The notes beneath the pieces were generated by a model, which did no database searches, was not told the origin of the DNA, and saw only the letters and a program-made list of their open reading frames with translations. From Cellulosimicrobium funkei (GTDB taxonomy: Bacteria > Actinomycetota > Actinomycetes > Actinomycetales > Cellulomonadaceae): a stretch of DNA of 64,000 nt. Position numbers and translations under genes: made by a program. Below are positions 38,825-47,348 of the stretch, piece after piece. The stretch covers positions 1 through 64,000 of the forward strand of contig NZ_JNBQ01000017.1 in assembly GCF_001019615.1 (NCBI RefSeq). Reading direction: 5' to 3'. How positions within the stretch are numbered: the first letter of the stretch is position 1; the number at the start of each line of letters is the position of its first letter.

Positions 38825-39912
38825 CCGTCGCGCGCACCGACGTGCTCGTCGTCGGCGGCGGGCCCGTCGGGCTCGCCGCCGCGCTGCACGCCCGCCGGGC
38901 CGGGTACGACGTCGTCGTGGTCGACCGCCGCGCGGGCGTCATCGACAAGGCGTGCGGCGAGGGGCTGCTGCCCGGCGCGCTCGCCGCGGTGCTCGACCTC
39001 GGCGTCGACCCGCCCGGGCACCGGCTCGCGGGCATCAGCTACCGCGACGCCGAGCGCCACGCCGACCACCCGTTCGCCGCCGGGCCGGGACGCGGCGTGC
39101 GGCGCACCGCCCTGCACGCGGCGCTGCGCCAACGCGCGCTCGCGGAGGGCGTGACGATCGAGCACGCGACCCTGCGCGCGCTGCACCAGGACGAGCGCGG
39201 GGTGGAGGTCGCGCTCGACGCCGCGCGCGCCGAGGGCGGGGCACGCTCGGTCGTGCGTGCCGGCTGGGTGCTCGGCTGCGACGGTCTCCACTCCACCGTC
39301 CGGCGCCTCACCGGGCTCGATGCGACGCCGCGCGGGCGCGCCCGGTTCGGGCTGCGCACCCACTACTCCGTCGCCCCCTGGAGCGACCTCGTCGAGGTGC
39401 ACTGGGCCCCGCACGCCGAGGCGTACGTGACCCCGGTGGGTCCCGACGTCGTCGGCGTCGCCGTGCTCACCCATCGCGCCCCCGCGAGCCGGGAGACGGG
39501 CTCCGGGCCCCGGAGCGGTGCCACCACGGGGCTGGACGCCTTTCCTGAGCTCGCGCAGCACCTGCGCGGCGCACCGGTGCTGGGCCGCGTGCGCGGGGCC
39601 GGGCCGCTGCGTCAGCGGGCCCGACGGCGCACGGCCGGGCGCGTGCGCCTCGTCGGCGACGCGTCCGGGTACGTCGACGCGCTCACGGGCGAGGGCGTGC
39701 GCGTCGGGCTCGCCCAGGCCGACGCCGTCGTGCGCCACCTCGACGACGCCGCGGCCTACGAGCGGGCGTGGGTCCGCGCGACGCGCGACTACCGCGTCCT
39801 GACCACGGGCCTGCTCGCCTGGGCGGGCAGCCCCGCCCGCGGCGCGATCGTGCCCGCCGCGAGCGCCGCCCCGTGGCTGTACGGGGCGGTCGTCGAACGC
39901 CTCGCCCGCTGA
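38821..39912 (+). CDS. FAD-dependent monooxygenase/oxidoreductase of the PKS cluster
   Basis: A 363-residue flavoprotein of the geranylgeranyl reductase/aromatic hydroxylase family: DVLVVGGGPVGLAAALHARRAG (about 7-28) is the FAD Rossmann motif, CGEGLLPGAL a substrate loop, LGCDGLHSTVRRLTG the DG motif, and RVRLVGDASGYVDALTGEGVRVGLAQA the second FAD motif. It could hydroxylate a resorcinol ring to a hydroquinone or reduce a prenyl chain. GTG 38821 overlaps the preceding stop (GTGA). Confidence 0.88.
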   Translation: MTVARTDVLVVGGGPVGLAAALHARRAGYDVVVVDRRAGVIDKACGEGLLPGALAAVLDLGVDPPGHRLAGISYRDAERHADHPFAAGPGRGVRRTALHAALRQRALAEGVTIEHATLRALHQDERGVEVALDAARAEGGARSVVRAGWVLGCDGLHSTVRRLTGLDATPRGRARFGLRTHYSVAPWSDLVEVHWAPHAEAYVTPVGPDVVGVAVLTHRAPASRETGSGPRSGATTGLDAFPELAQHLRGAPVLGRVRGAGPLRQRARRRTAGRVRLVGDASGYVDALTGEGVRVGLAQADAVVRHLDDAAAYERAWVRATRDYRVLTTGLLAWAGSPARGAIVPAASAAPWLYGAVVERLAR

Positions 39913-39997
39913 CCCGCTGCTCCCGCCCGGAGCGTGTCGCGCCCGGGGACCGCTGGGAGCCGACGTCGTGTGGGTGCGGGCGGCTACGGTGCCGCCC

Positions 39998-40360
39998 ATG
40001 ACCTCGCTCGACCTGCACGTCGTCCCCGACCGCTTCCTCCTCGGGCACGTCCCGGGTGCCACGTTCCCCGAGGACGACGAGTGGGTGGCGCTCGTGCGCG
40101 CCCCGGAGGGGCTCACGGTCGTGCGGCACGCGTCGCCGTTCGACGAGGCCGAGCGGTGGGCCGGGTTCTACGGCTCGGCCCACGGGCTGGAGACGACGGG
40201 CGTCCTCGCGTCCGTCGTCGGCCCGCTCGCCGAGGCGGGCATCCCCGTCTTCGTCGCGTCCACGTTCCACGCCGACCTCGTGCTCGTGCCCGAGGCGCGC
40301 CTCGACCCGGCGACGCGCGCGCTGCGCGACGCCGGGCACGCCGTCGCCGGCCCCCGCTGA
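39998..40360 (+). CDS. Small ACT-domain protein (COG3603-like)
   Basis: A 120-residue protein: MTSLDLHVVPDRFLLGHVPG then FYGSAHGLETTGVLASVVGPLAEAGIPVFVASTFHADLVLVPEARLDPATRALRDAGH, the pattern of the stand-alone ACT_7 family related to amino-acid sensors such as CASTOR. The ligand is unknown. The ATG follows TACGGT (39985-39990) by seven bases, so a leaderless start is favoured over the in-frame GTG at 39968. It separates the PKS operon from the siderophore operon and probably belongs to neither. Confidence 0.8.
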   Translation: MTSLDLHVVPDRFLLGHVPGATFPEDDEWVALVRAPEGLTVVRHASPFDEAERWAGFYGSAHGLETTGVLASVVGPLAEAGIPVFVASTFHADLVLVPEARLDPATRALRDAGHAVAGPR

Positions 40361-40396
40361 GGCCCGCGCCGGTCCCCGCTGAAGCCAGGGCGTGCG

Positions 40397-41107
40397 TCAG
40401 TCGCGCGTCACCGCCGCGGCAGCGGCGAGGAGGTCGCGCGCGCGCTCGCGGGTGAGGAACGCCAGCACCGCGTCCTTCTCCCCCACGCGCACGCGGTCGG
40501 CGACCTCGAAGCCGAGCGCGCGCATCCGGGCGTGGGCGCGCGCGTTCGCCGCGTCCGGCTCGACGACGACGCGGTCCACGCGCGCGTCGGCGAAGCAGAA
40601 CGCGACGAGCAGCGGGCCGACCGCGCCCCACAGGTCCACGCCCCGGGGCCCGCGCGCCCCGAGCAGGAAGTGCGCGCCGACGTCGCCCGGCCGCACCGGG
40701 TACGCCTCGCCGACCGGGTCGTGCTCCGGCTCGTACGTCTGGAGCAGCGCCACGGGCGCGTCGTCCCACCGCACGAGGAACGCGTGGTGCGTGGGCAGCG
40801 AGCCGACGTACGCGTACAGGTCGCGCAGCTCCGCCCGGGACAGCTCCGCGAGCCCCCAGAAGCGCGCCCACGGCCGGGTCACCCAGTCGTGCAGCACGTC
40901 GAGGTCGGCAACGGGGTCGAGCACGCGCAGCGTCAGCCGGCCACCGGACGGGGCCTCGTGCGTCACCAGGAGCTCGCCCGGCACCCCCGTCAGCAGCCGC
41001 CTGCTTGCGAGGGGAGCGACGTCGGCAGCGGGCGCGGGGAGGTCGGCCTCGTCACCCGGTCCGGTCGGCACGTCGGGGCGGGTCGCGGTCCTCGCGGGGG
41101 TCGTCAA
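40397..41107 (-). CDS. Siderophore-type N-acyltransferase (AlcB/IucB-like), last gene of des operon
   Basis: A 236-residue GNAT protein of the siderophore acyltransferase family: LTLRVLDPVADLDVLHDWVTRPWARFWGL, then FLVRWDDAPVALLQTYEPEHDPVGEAYPVRPGDVGAHFLLG and RVVVEPDAANARAHARMRALGFEV (acyl-CoA loop). It is a second acyltransferase beside the one fused to the synthetase, so it may load a different acyl chain on hydroxycadaverine. TTG 41107 overlaps the acylase stop (TTGA); no ATG/GTG in frame fits. Streptomyces des clusters with an extra acyltransferase and an amidase (desH/desG, from memory) are the nearest parallel. Confidence 0.82.
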   Translation of the reverse strand: MTTPARTATRPDVPTGPGDEADLPAPAADVAPLASRRLLTGVPGELLVTHEAPSGGRLTLRVLDPVADLDVLHDWVTRPWARFWGLAELSRAELRDLYAYVGSLPTHHAFLVRWDDAPVALLQTYEPEHDPVGEAYPVRPGDVGAHFLLGARGPRGVDLWGAVGPLLVAFCFADARVDRVVVEPDAANARAHARMRALGFEVADRVRVGEKDAVLAFLTRERARDLLAAAAAVTRD

Positions 41108-43394
41108 CGGGTCTCCTCGTGGCGCAGCAGGGTCCAGTCGGTCACGACCGGGACGGTCTCGGCGTCGGCCCATGCGGCGAGCTGGTCGGCGAAGTGTGGC
41201 GAGCGCGGGTCCCCGCTCGCGCCGAACGGCACGCCCCACCGGCTCGCGCCGCGGTCGTCCAGGTCCCACACCCACCGCGCGACCGACCCACGCACGCACA
41301 CGTCGCTGATCCCGGGCACGCTCGCGGTGCAGCGCACGGTGTCCGTGTCCCCGGCGAGCGGCAGCGACGGCACGCGCGGCGCCGCGGCGCCCGGCACGTC
41401 CAGGAGCACGTGCAGGCCGAGCACCCGGTGGGTGTCGCCCCACACGGGCGCGGCCCCCGTCGGCCTCGGGTCTCTCGTGTCGTGGTCGTCCGCGTCCCCG
41501 AGCCCGCGGACCACCTCGCCCAGCGCGCCCCACGCCTCGCCCGCACCGTCGATCCCCAGCCAGTCAGCACCGAGCAGTGCTGGCAGGGCGTCCGCGACGC
41601 GCGCCGTGACCGAGAGCCACGGGGTGAAGACCGGGTCGAGCCCGTGCGGCACGTGCAGGGGCGCGAGCGCCGGGTGCGCGGCGACCCGGCGCGCGAGCGC
41701 AGCGCGCCACGCGGCGAACAGGGCCGCGTCGGCGCTGTCGGAGTCCATGCGGCGGTCCCACGCGCGCAGGCGGTGGGCCGCCCGGACCGACCGGAGGTCG
41801 CGCCCGTCCGCGGACCTACCGACGGCCCCGGGGGTGCGCTCGCCACCGGCCTCTTCGCCCGAGGGCCCGGAGCCCGCGGTCTGGTCGAGCCAGCGCAGCA
41901 GCTCGTCCGCGGCGCCGAGCCGCGTGTCCGCGTGCACGCGCGACTGGTCCGCGGCCGTCCCGTCGCCACCGGCCGCGTCGAGCAGCGCGCGGATGCGCCG
42001 CGCGCGGTGGGGTGGTGCGTAGGTGTGGCCGAGGTCGATCTCCGGGCGCGCGGGGCGCTCGTTCGCGTCGACCGCGACGTCCTCCACGACCACGGGACCG
42101 GGCGGGACGACCCAGGGGCGGGCGCGCGCGGCGTCGGACCACGCCGGCAGCGGCAGGGTCCGGTCCGCCACGTCCCGGTGCGGCACGCGGCCGGCGGTGA
42201 CCGACAGCACCGTGTCCCGGTCCGCCGCCAGGACGCGGTCCACCGGGTCGACCCACGTCGCGAACGCGTCCGTGACGTCGCGCGCCGAGCGGGCGCGCAA
42301 CAGTCGCCGCCACGCGGCGACGCCGAGGTCGGCGTCGACGCGCGCGGGCAGGCGGACCGCGAACGTGCGGTCGGGCTCGTCCGGGCCGCCGGTCACGACG
42401 ACGCCGCGCGCCGTCTCGACCGTCTCCACCCGGTGCTCCACGGGCCCGCCGGCGGCGCGCACGCGCACGGTCGCGACGACGACGTCCGCGCGCTCCGGCC
42501 CGTCCGGCCCGAGCGACTCCACCCCGCCGTCGGCGGTCCGTCGCAGCCGCTCGGCGACGACGTCGACGTGGTGCGCCATCGCGTTCGTCACGCCCCAGGC
42601 CGCGGCCCCGGCGTGGCCGAAGTGCGGGAGCCCGGGCACGCCCGGGAACGCGAGACCCACGACGTCGAAGTCGTCGCACGCGAGCCGCACCTGCTGGTAG
42701 ACCCCAGGCAGCTCGAGCAGGCGGTGCGGGTCGCCCGCGAGGAGCGGCGCCCCGCTCCGGGTTCGCCCGCCCGCGAGCGCCACGCGTTCGACCCCGAGCC
42801 GGGGCCGCCGTCCACGGCGAGCAGGTCGAGCACGTCGGTGAGCGGCACGTCGGGCCGCGACCGTGCGACGGCGGACCCGAGCGTGCGGGCGACGTGGTCG
42901 CGCCACAGCACGTGCGGGAAGCCGGAGAAGAGGACGTGCGCGACGAGGAACACGCCGAGCGGCGCCCACTCGGGCCACGGCTCGTGCGGCGGCAGGTCGC
43001 CCCCGCCGGGCCGTCCCGGGTCGGCGAGCGCGTGCAGCTCAGGCACGTCGCGCCCCCGCGCCAGGCCCTCGTTGACGCCCGCGGTGTACGCGTCGACCCA
43101 GGCGCGGTCGTCGTCCCCGAGCGCCGCGTAGGCGCGGCGCGCGGTGTCGGCGAGGCGCACGCGGTGGGCGAACCGGTCCCAGGCGAGGCCGGGCTCGCCG
43201 AGGCGCTCGGCGAGACGGCTCTCGGCGCGCCACCGGTCGACCTCGATCTGCCAACCGCGGTCGAGCGCGGTGACGTACCCCTGGCCGCGCGCGAGGGAGA
43301 GCTCGTCGGCGGCGCGCAGGTGCGGCACGCCCCAGGCGTCGCGGTGCACGGTGAACCCGCCGGGCGGGACGACCGGCACCCCCGGAGCGCCCAC
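41104..43394 (-). pseudogene. Penicillin acylase-like Ntn hydrolase, frameshifted
   Basis: The N-terminal frame starts at GTG 43394 (GFTVHRDAWGVPHLRAADELSLARGQGYVTALDR) and reads through GSGSNAW, where Ser202 would be the N-terminal nucleophile of the beta subunit. At about 42780 one G is missing; supplying it restores ALAGGRTRSGAPLLAGDPHR and the rest of the enzyme to 41104, about 763 residues in total. No signal peptide is present, unlike most penicillin acylases, so the product would stay in the cytoplasm, consistent with a biosynthetic or tailoring role in the des operon. As written, the protein stops near 42588. Confidence 0.82.
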
Positions 43395-43395
43395 G

Positions 43396-45864
43396 TCAGG
43401 CGTCCCGTGCGGCGGGGTTGGCGAGGGTGCCCGCGTACAGGAGGGACGCGGACTGGTCGGCGAGGTCGACCATCTGGAGCGTGTTGCGCAGCTGGAGCCG
43501 GTTGAGGCACGAGTGCGCGAACCGGGGTGCGCGCAGGTCGACGCCGCTGCGCAGGTCCGGGTGGTCGGCGCGGTGGGCGTCGAGGCACTCGGTGACGAGG
43601 CGCCAGAACCGGTCCTCGGGCAGCACCCCGTCCCCGGCGAGGATCGCGGCGAGGTGGCGCAGGACGCCGTCGTAGACGTCGGTGAAGACCGCGAGCGCCT
43701 TCTCCTCGTCGTCGACGACGGCGCGCACGCGCTCGACCCCGGGCGGGAGCGGCGCGTCCCCGAGGACGGCGACCTCCTCGCCGACGTCCTTCATGACCGC
43801 GCGGACGACGACGTGGTCGCGCAGGACGAGGATGAGGTTCTCCCCGTGCGGCATGAACGCGAGGTCGTGCGCGAGCAGGGCGTGGGCGAGGGGCCGCAGG
43901 TAGGCGTCGAGGTAGGCGCGCACCCAGTCGGCGGGGTCGAGCCCGGAGGCCCGCACGAGCGCGGTCGCGTGGGCGGCGCCGTCGGGGTCGCGGTGCAGGA
44001 GCGAGGCCATGGTGGCCAGGCGCTCCCCGGGTGCGGTGCGCGGCACGGGGCTCTCGCGCCACAGCGCGGCGAGCATCTTGCGGTGCGCGGACGGGGTCGT
44101 GGTGCGGTGGTAGACGTCGCCGGTGTACCCGATCGAGGCGAGCTCGCGCAGCACGGTGAAGCCACGCCCGCCGAGCTCCGGGTCGGCGGCGACGAGGTCG
44201 GCCACCCAGTCGTTGATCGCCGGGGTGTCGCGCATGTAGGCGGGCGACAGCCCGCGCAGGAACCCCATGTTCTGGATCGCGAGCGCGACCTTGACGTAGT
44301 GGCGGCGGGGCCGGGTGAGGTTGAACAGCGTCCGGATCGACTGCTGCGGCTGGTACTCGTCGGCTCCCTGGCCGACCGGGACGAGATCGCCGCGCGCGAC
44401 GTCGGCGGCGAACGTGATGGGGACGCGGTGCTCCCACTGCCACGGGTGCACGGGCAGGTAGAGGTAGTCGGCCGGGTCGAGGCCGCGCGCGGCGAGCCGG
44501 TCGGCGAACGCGGCGCGCTCGTCGGGCGTGAGCTCGGCCCCGTAGTGCGTCTCCTCGTCGAGCCCCGCTCCCAGCGCGAGGTGCGTGTGCGCGCGCCGTG
44601 CGGCGAGCCACACGAGGCGCACGCGCCCGCCGTTCTCGGGCGCGTACGCCCGGTACTCCGCGAGACCGAACCCGATGCGCCCGTTGTTGGCGACGAACCC
44701 CGGGTGCCCCTCGGTCATCGCGGCCTCGACCTCCTGGAAGGAGGCGCCCAGCAGGTCGACGGCGCTCGGGCCGCCGGTGCGCTCGTAGCGCTCGGTCTTG
44801 GCGGTCGCGCTCGCGAGCGTCGACGACACCTCCTCGAGGTAGGTGGCGAGCAGGTCGTCGGGGATGTGGAGGTCGGGCTGGAGCTCGACGACGAGGTCGA
44901 GCGCGTCGACGGGCAGGTCGCGCGGCGTGCCCACCGGCCCCGGGGGCACGGCGGTGCGGCGGATCGACGCCTCGTCGAGCACCCAGTGCTCCAGCGCGTA
45001 GCGGCGTGCGACGAAGCGGTACTCGACGGCGCCGCCCGCGACGGGCAGCACGTACTCGCCGGGGCCGTTCGCCTCGACCGGCCCGACCTCGGCGCGCGGC
45101 GCGAGCAGGCGCTCGTGCGTGAGCTCGGCGATCGCCTTGGCGACGAGGTGGCGGTGCGCGCGGTCGGCCAGGTCGGGCCGCAGGTGCGGGGCGAGGTCCA
45201 CGCCGTCGCCCAGCGGGCTCGCGTCCAGGTCGGCGCGGGTCGCGACCGCGAGGTGCGCCGTCTTGCCCGGCAGCTCGAGCTCGCGCAGCACGCGGAACCC
45301 GGCCGCGGCGTTCTTCGCCGCGATCGCGGCGTTGCGCACGTCCGGCTCGACGACGACGCGCCGCCCCCCGCGCCCGGCGGGGTCGAGGCAGAACCGCACG
45401 ACGGCGCCCATCACCGCGGACGTGAACCCGCTGCGCGCGGGTCCCGCGGGCGGCGCGACGAGCAGGTGCATCCCCACGTCGCCCGGCTCGAGGAGCGCGA
45501 CGGCGGCGGGGACGTCGGCGAGCGTGACGCGCGCCGGGTCGTAGGTCTCGGCGAGGAACGCGGGCTCGCCGTCGACGCGCCCGAGCCACGCGTCCTGGTG
45601 CGGGTCGGCGGCGACCTCGGCGAGGTAGGTGCGCACGCCGTCCACGTCGAGGTGGCCGAGCTGCCAGAACGCCGAGCGCGGGTGGGCGAGCCAGCCCTGC
45701 ACGAGCGCGGCGTCGCGCGCCGGGTCGACGGCGTCGAGCGAGACGTCCGCTCGGCCCGCGCCGAGGCGGACCCGCACCGCGAACGCGGGGTCCGGGGTCG
45801 CGGCCGGGGCGCCGTCGCCCGTCGGGACCGCGGACGGCGGCGGGGTGGTGGTCACCGTGCTCAT
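43396..45864 (-). CDS. Fused acyltransferase-NIS synthetase (DesC-DesD)
   Basis: An 822-residue two-domain protein. Residues about 35-200 are an AlcB-like acyltransferase (FAVRVRLGAGRADVSLDAVDPARD...EPGDVGMHLLVAPPAGP...VVVEPDVRNAAIAAKNAAAGF). Residues about 215-820 are an IucA/IucC synthetase (TEGHPGFVANNGRIGFGLAEYRAYAPE, LPVHPWQWEHR, SIRTLFNLTRPRRHYVKVALAIQNMGFLRGLSPAYM, FMPHGENLILVLRD). It would acylate N-hydroxycadaverine with succinyl- or acetyl-CoA and condense the units to a desferrioxamine-like macrocycle. In Streptomyces these are two proteins. ATG 45864 overlaps the desB stop by 4 bp. Confidence 0.92.
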   Translation of the reverse strand: MSTVTTTPPPSAVPTGDGAPAATPDPAFAVRVRLGAGRADVSLDAVDPARDAALVQGWLAHPRSAFWQLGHLDVDGVRTYLAEVAADPHQDAWLGRVDGEPAFLAETYDPARVTLADVPAAVALLEPGDVGMHLLVAPPAGPARSGFTSAVMGAVVRFCLDPAGRGGRRVVVEPDVRNAAIAAKNAAAGFRVLRELELPGKTAHLAVATRADLDASPLGDGVDLAPHLRPDLADRAHRHLVAKAIAELTHERLLAPRAEVGPVEANGPGEYVLPVAGGAVEYRFVARRYALEHWVLDEASIRRTAVPPGPVGTPRDLPVDALDLVVELQPDLHIPDDLLATYLEEVSSTLASATAKTERYERTGGPSAVDLLGASFQEVEAAMTEGHPGFVANNGRIGFGLAEYRAYAPENGGRVRLVWLAARRAHTHLALGAGLDEETHYGAELTPDERAAFADRLAARGLDPADYLYLPVHPWQWEHRVPITFAADVARGDLVPVGQGADEYQPQQSIRTLFNLTRPRRHYVKVALAIQNMGFLRGLSPAYMRDTPAINDWVADLVAADPELGGRGFTVLRELASIGYTGDVYHRTTTPSAHRKMLAALWRESPVPRTAPGERLATMASLLHRDPDGAAHATALVRASGLDPADWVRAYLDAYLRPLAHALLAHDLAFMPHGENLILVLRDHVVVRAVMKDVGEEVAVLGDAPLPPGVERVRAVVDDEEKALAVFTDVYDGVLRHLAAILAGDGVLPEDRFWRLVTECLDAHRADHPDLRSGVDLRAPRFAHSCLNRLQLRNTLQMVDLADQSASLLYAGTLANPAARDA

Positions 45865-47348
45865 CGGGCCTCCCCTCCTGCGCGCTCGCCGGCGGGCAGG
45901 GGCACGCCCGCAGGGTGCGTGGCGGCAGACGTGGCCGCGTCGTCGGGCAGGCCGAACGTCTGGAAGGCGATGCGCTCCTCCACCGGGTACACCTCGCGCC
46001 CCGTGACGGTGCGCAGCACCACGGCGTTGCGCCACGCGGCGAACCCGAGGTCCGGCGCGGTGATGCCGTGCGTGTGCTCCTCGCCGTTGAGCACGTGCAC
46101 GCGGCGCGCGTCGTCGACCGTGTAGTCGCGCGCGACGTCGAACCGCCCGAGCTCGTCGAACCGGAGCAGGTGGCGCACGGGGTCGAGGAACGCGGGCACC
46201 GCCGCGGCGTAGCCCGTCGCGGCGACGAGCGCGCGCGTGCGGCGCTCGACCTCGACGCCGAGCTGGGCGTGGCGCAGGCGCAGCACGTACTCCCCCGCCG
46301 CACCGGCCCCCGGCTCGTAGCGCGCGGCCACGACCTCGGTGTCCGTGAGCAGCGTCGTCGGCACCGGGTGGTCCAGGCTCAGCCGGTACAGGGCGTCGTA
46401 GATCTCGTCCACGAGGTCGCCGCTGATCCCCTTGTACAGGCCGCGCTGCTCGCGACCGAGGAGCTGGCGCAGCTCGAGCGGCAACGCGTGGAAGTGGTCG
46501 GTGTACTCCGGCGACGTCATCTCGAGCGTGAGCTTGGTGTACTCCATGGGGAAGAAGCGCGGCGAGCGCGTCACCCAGTCCAGCCGGTACCCGGGGCCGT
46601 GCGCGCCGCCGTGCACGCCGTCGAGCAGGTCGCGGTACACCTCGGCGGCCGACTGGCCGCTGCCGACGACCGTGACCGACCCGGAGGCGGCGAGCGCGTC
46701 GCGGTGCGGCAGGTACTGGGCGCTGTGCACGACCGGCCCGGCACCCTGGTGCTCGCCGCGCGCGACCTCGTCCGCGAGCGCCCGCAGCGCGGGCGGCAGC
46801 ACCGGGGCGGTGCCGACGCCGAGCACGAGGTGACGACCCCGGTGCTCCTCGGTACCCGTGACGGCGCCGTCCGCGTCGAGGACCTCGGCCCGCACGACGA
46901 ACGCGTCGGCGACCGCGTCGTGCTCGACGGCGACGACGCGCCGCGACCAGCGCAGCGAGGTCAGCCGCGCCGCGACCCAGCGGCAGTAGGCGTCGTACTC
47001 GGCGCGCAGCGGGTAGAACGACTCGCGGATGTAGAACGGGTAGAGCCGGCCCGTGGCCTTGAGGAACGCGAGGAACGAGTACGGCGACGTGGGGTCGGCC
47101 ATGGTGACGAGGTCCGCGAGGAACGGGACCTGGATCGTCGCGCCCTCGATCATCATGCCGGGGTGCCAGCGGAACTCCGGCGCGGCGTCGAGGAAGACGG
47201 CGTCGACGTCGTCGAGCGGCGCGGACAGCGCGGCGAGGCCGAGGTTGAACGGCCCGATGCCCACCCCGACGACGTCCCGCACGCGGGCAGGGTCGTGGCT
47301 CGCGGCGTCGTGGTTCACCGGGTCGTGGCTCACGGTCGCGGCGCTCAT
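45861..47348 (-). CDS. desB: L-lysine/cadaverine N-monooxygenase (DesB-like)
   Basis: A 495-residue flavin N-hydroxylase of the IucD/SidA/PvdA family. DVVGVGIGPFNLGLAAL (about 33-49) binds FAD, GSVTVVGSGQSAAEVYRDLL binds NADPH, and MIEGATIQVPFLADLVTMADPTSPYSFLAFL is the family substrate segment. It hydroxylates cadaverine supplied by the upstream decarboxylase. ATG 47348 overlaps the desA stop by 4 bp; both junctions show tight co-translation. Confidence 0.94.
   Translation of the reverse strand: MSAATVSHDPVNHDAASHDPARVRDVVGVGIGPFNLGLAALSAPLDDVDAVFLDAAPEFRWHPGMMIEGATIQVPFLADLVTMADPTSPYSFLAFLKATGRLYPFYIRESFYPLRAEYDAYCRWVAARLTSLRWSRRVVAVEHDAVADAFVVRAEVLDADGAVTGTEEHRGRHLVLGVGTAPVLPPALRALADEVARGEHQGAGPVVHSAQYLPHRDALAASGSVTVVGSGQSAAEVYRDLLDGVHGGAHGPGYRLDWVTRSPRFFPMEYTKLTLEMTSPEYTDHFHALPLELRQLLGREQRGLYKGISGDLVDEIYDALYRLSLDHPVPTTLLTDTEVVAARYEPGAGAAGEYVLRLRHAQLGVEVERRTRALVAATGYAAAVPAFLDPVRHLLRFDELGRFDVARDYTVDDARRVHVLNGEEHTHGITAPDLGFAAWRNAVVLRTVTGREVYPVEERIAFQTFGLPDDAATSAATHPAGVPLPAGERAGGEAR

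Noticed and set aside
40397-41533. Longer start for the last des-operon acyltransferase
   Set aside because: Upstream codons are antisense-like and off-frame within the acylase gene; the TTGA overlap at 41104-41107 gives a normal family length.
41816-46303. A 1,495-codon minus-strand frame spanning the des operon
   Set aside because: It is an off-frame shadow of the acylase, desC-desD and desB genes, with Arg-rich low-complexity translation.
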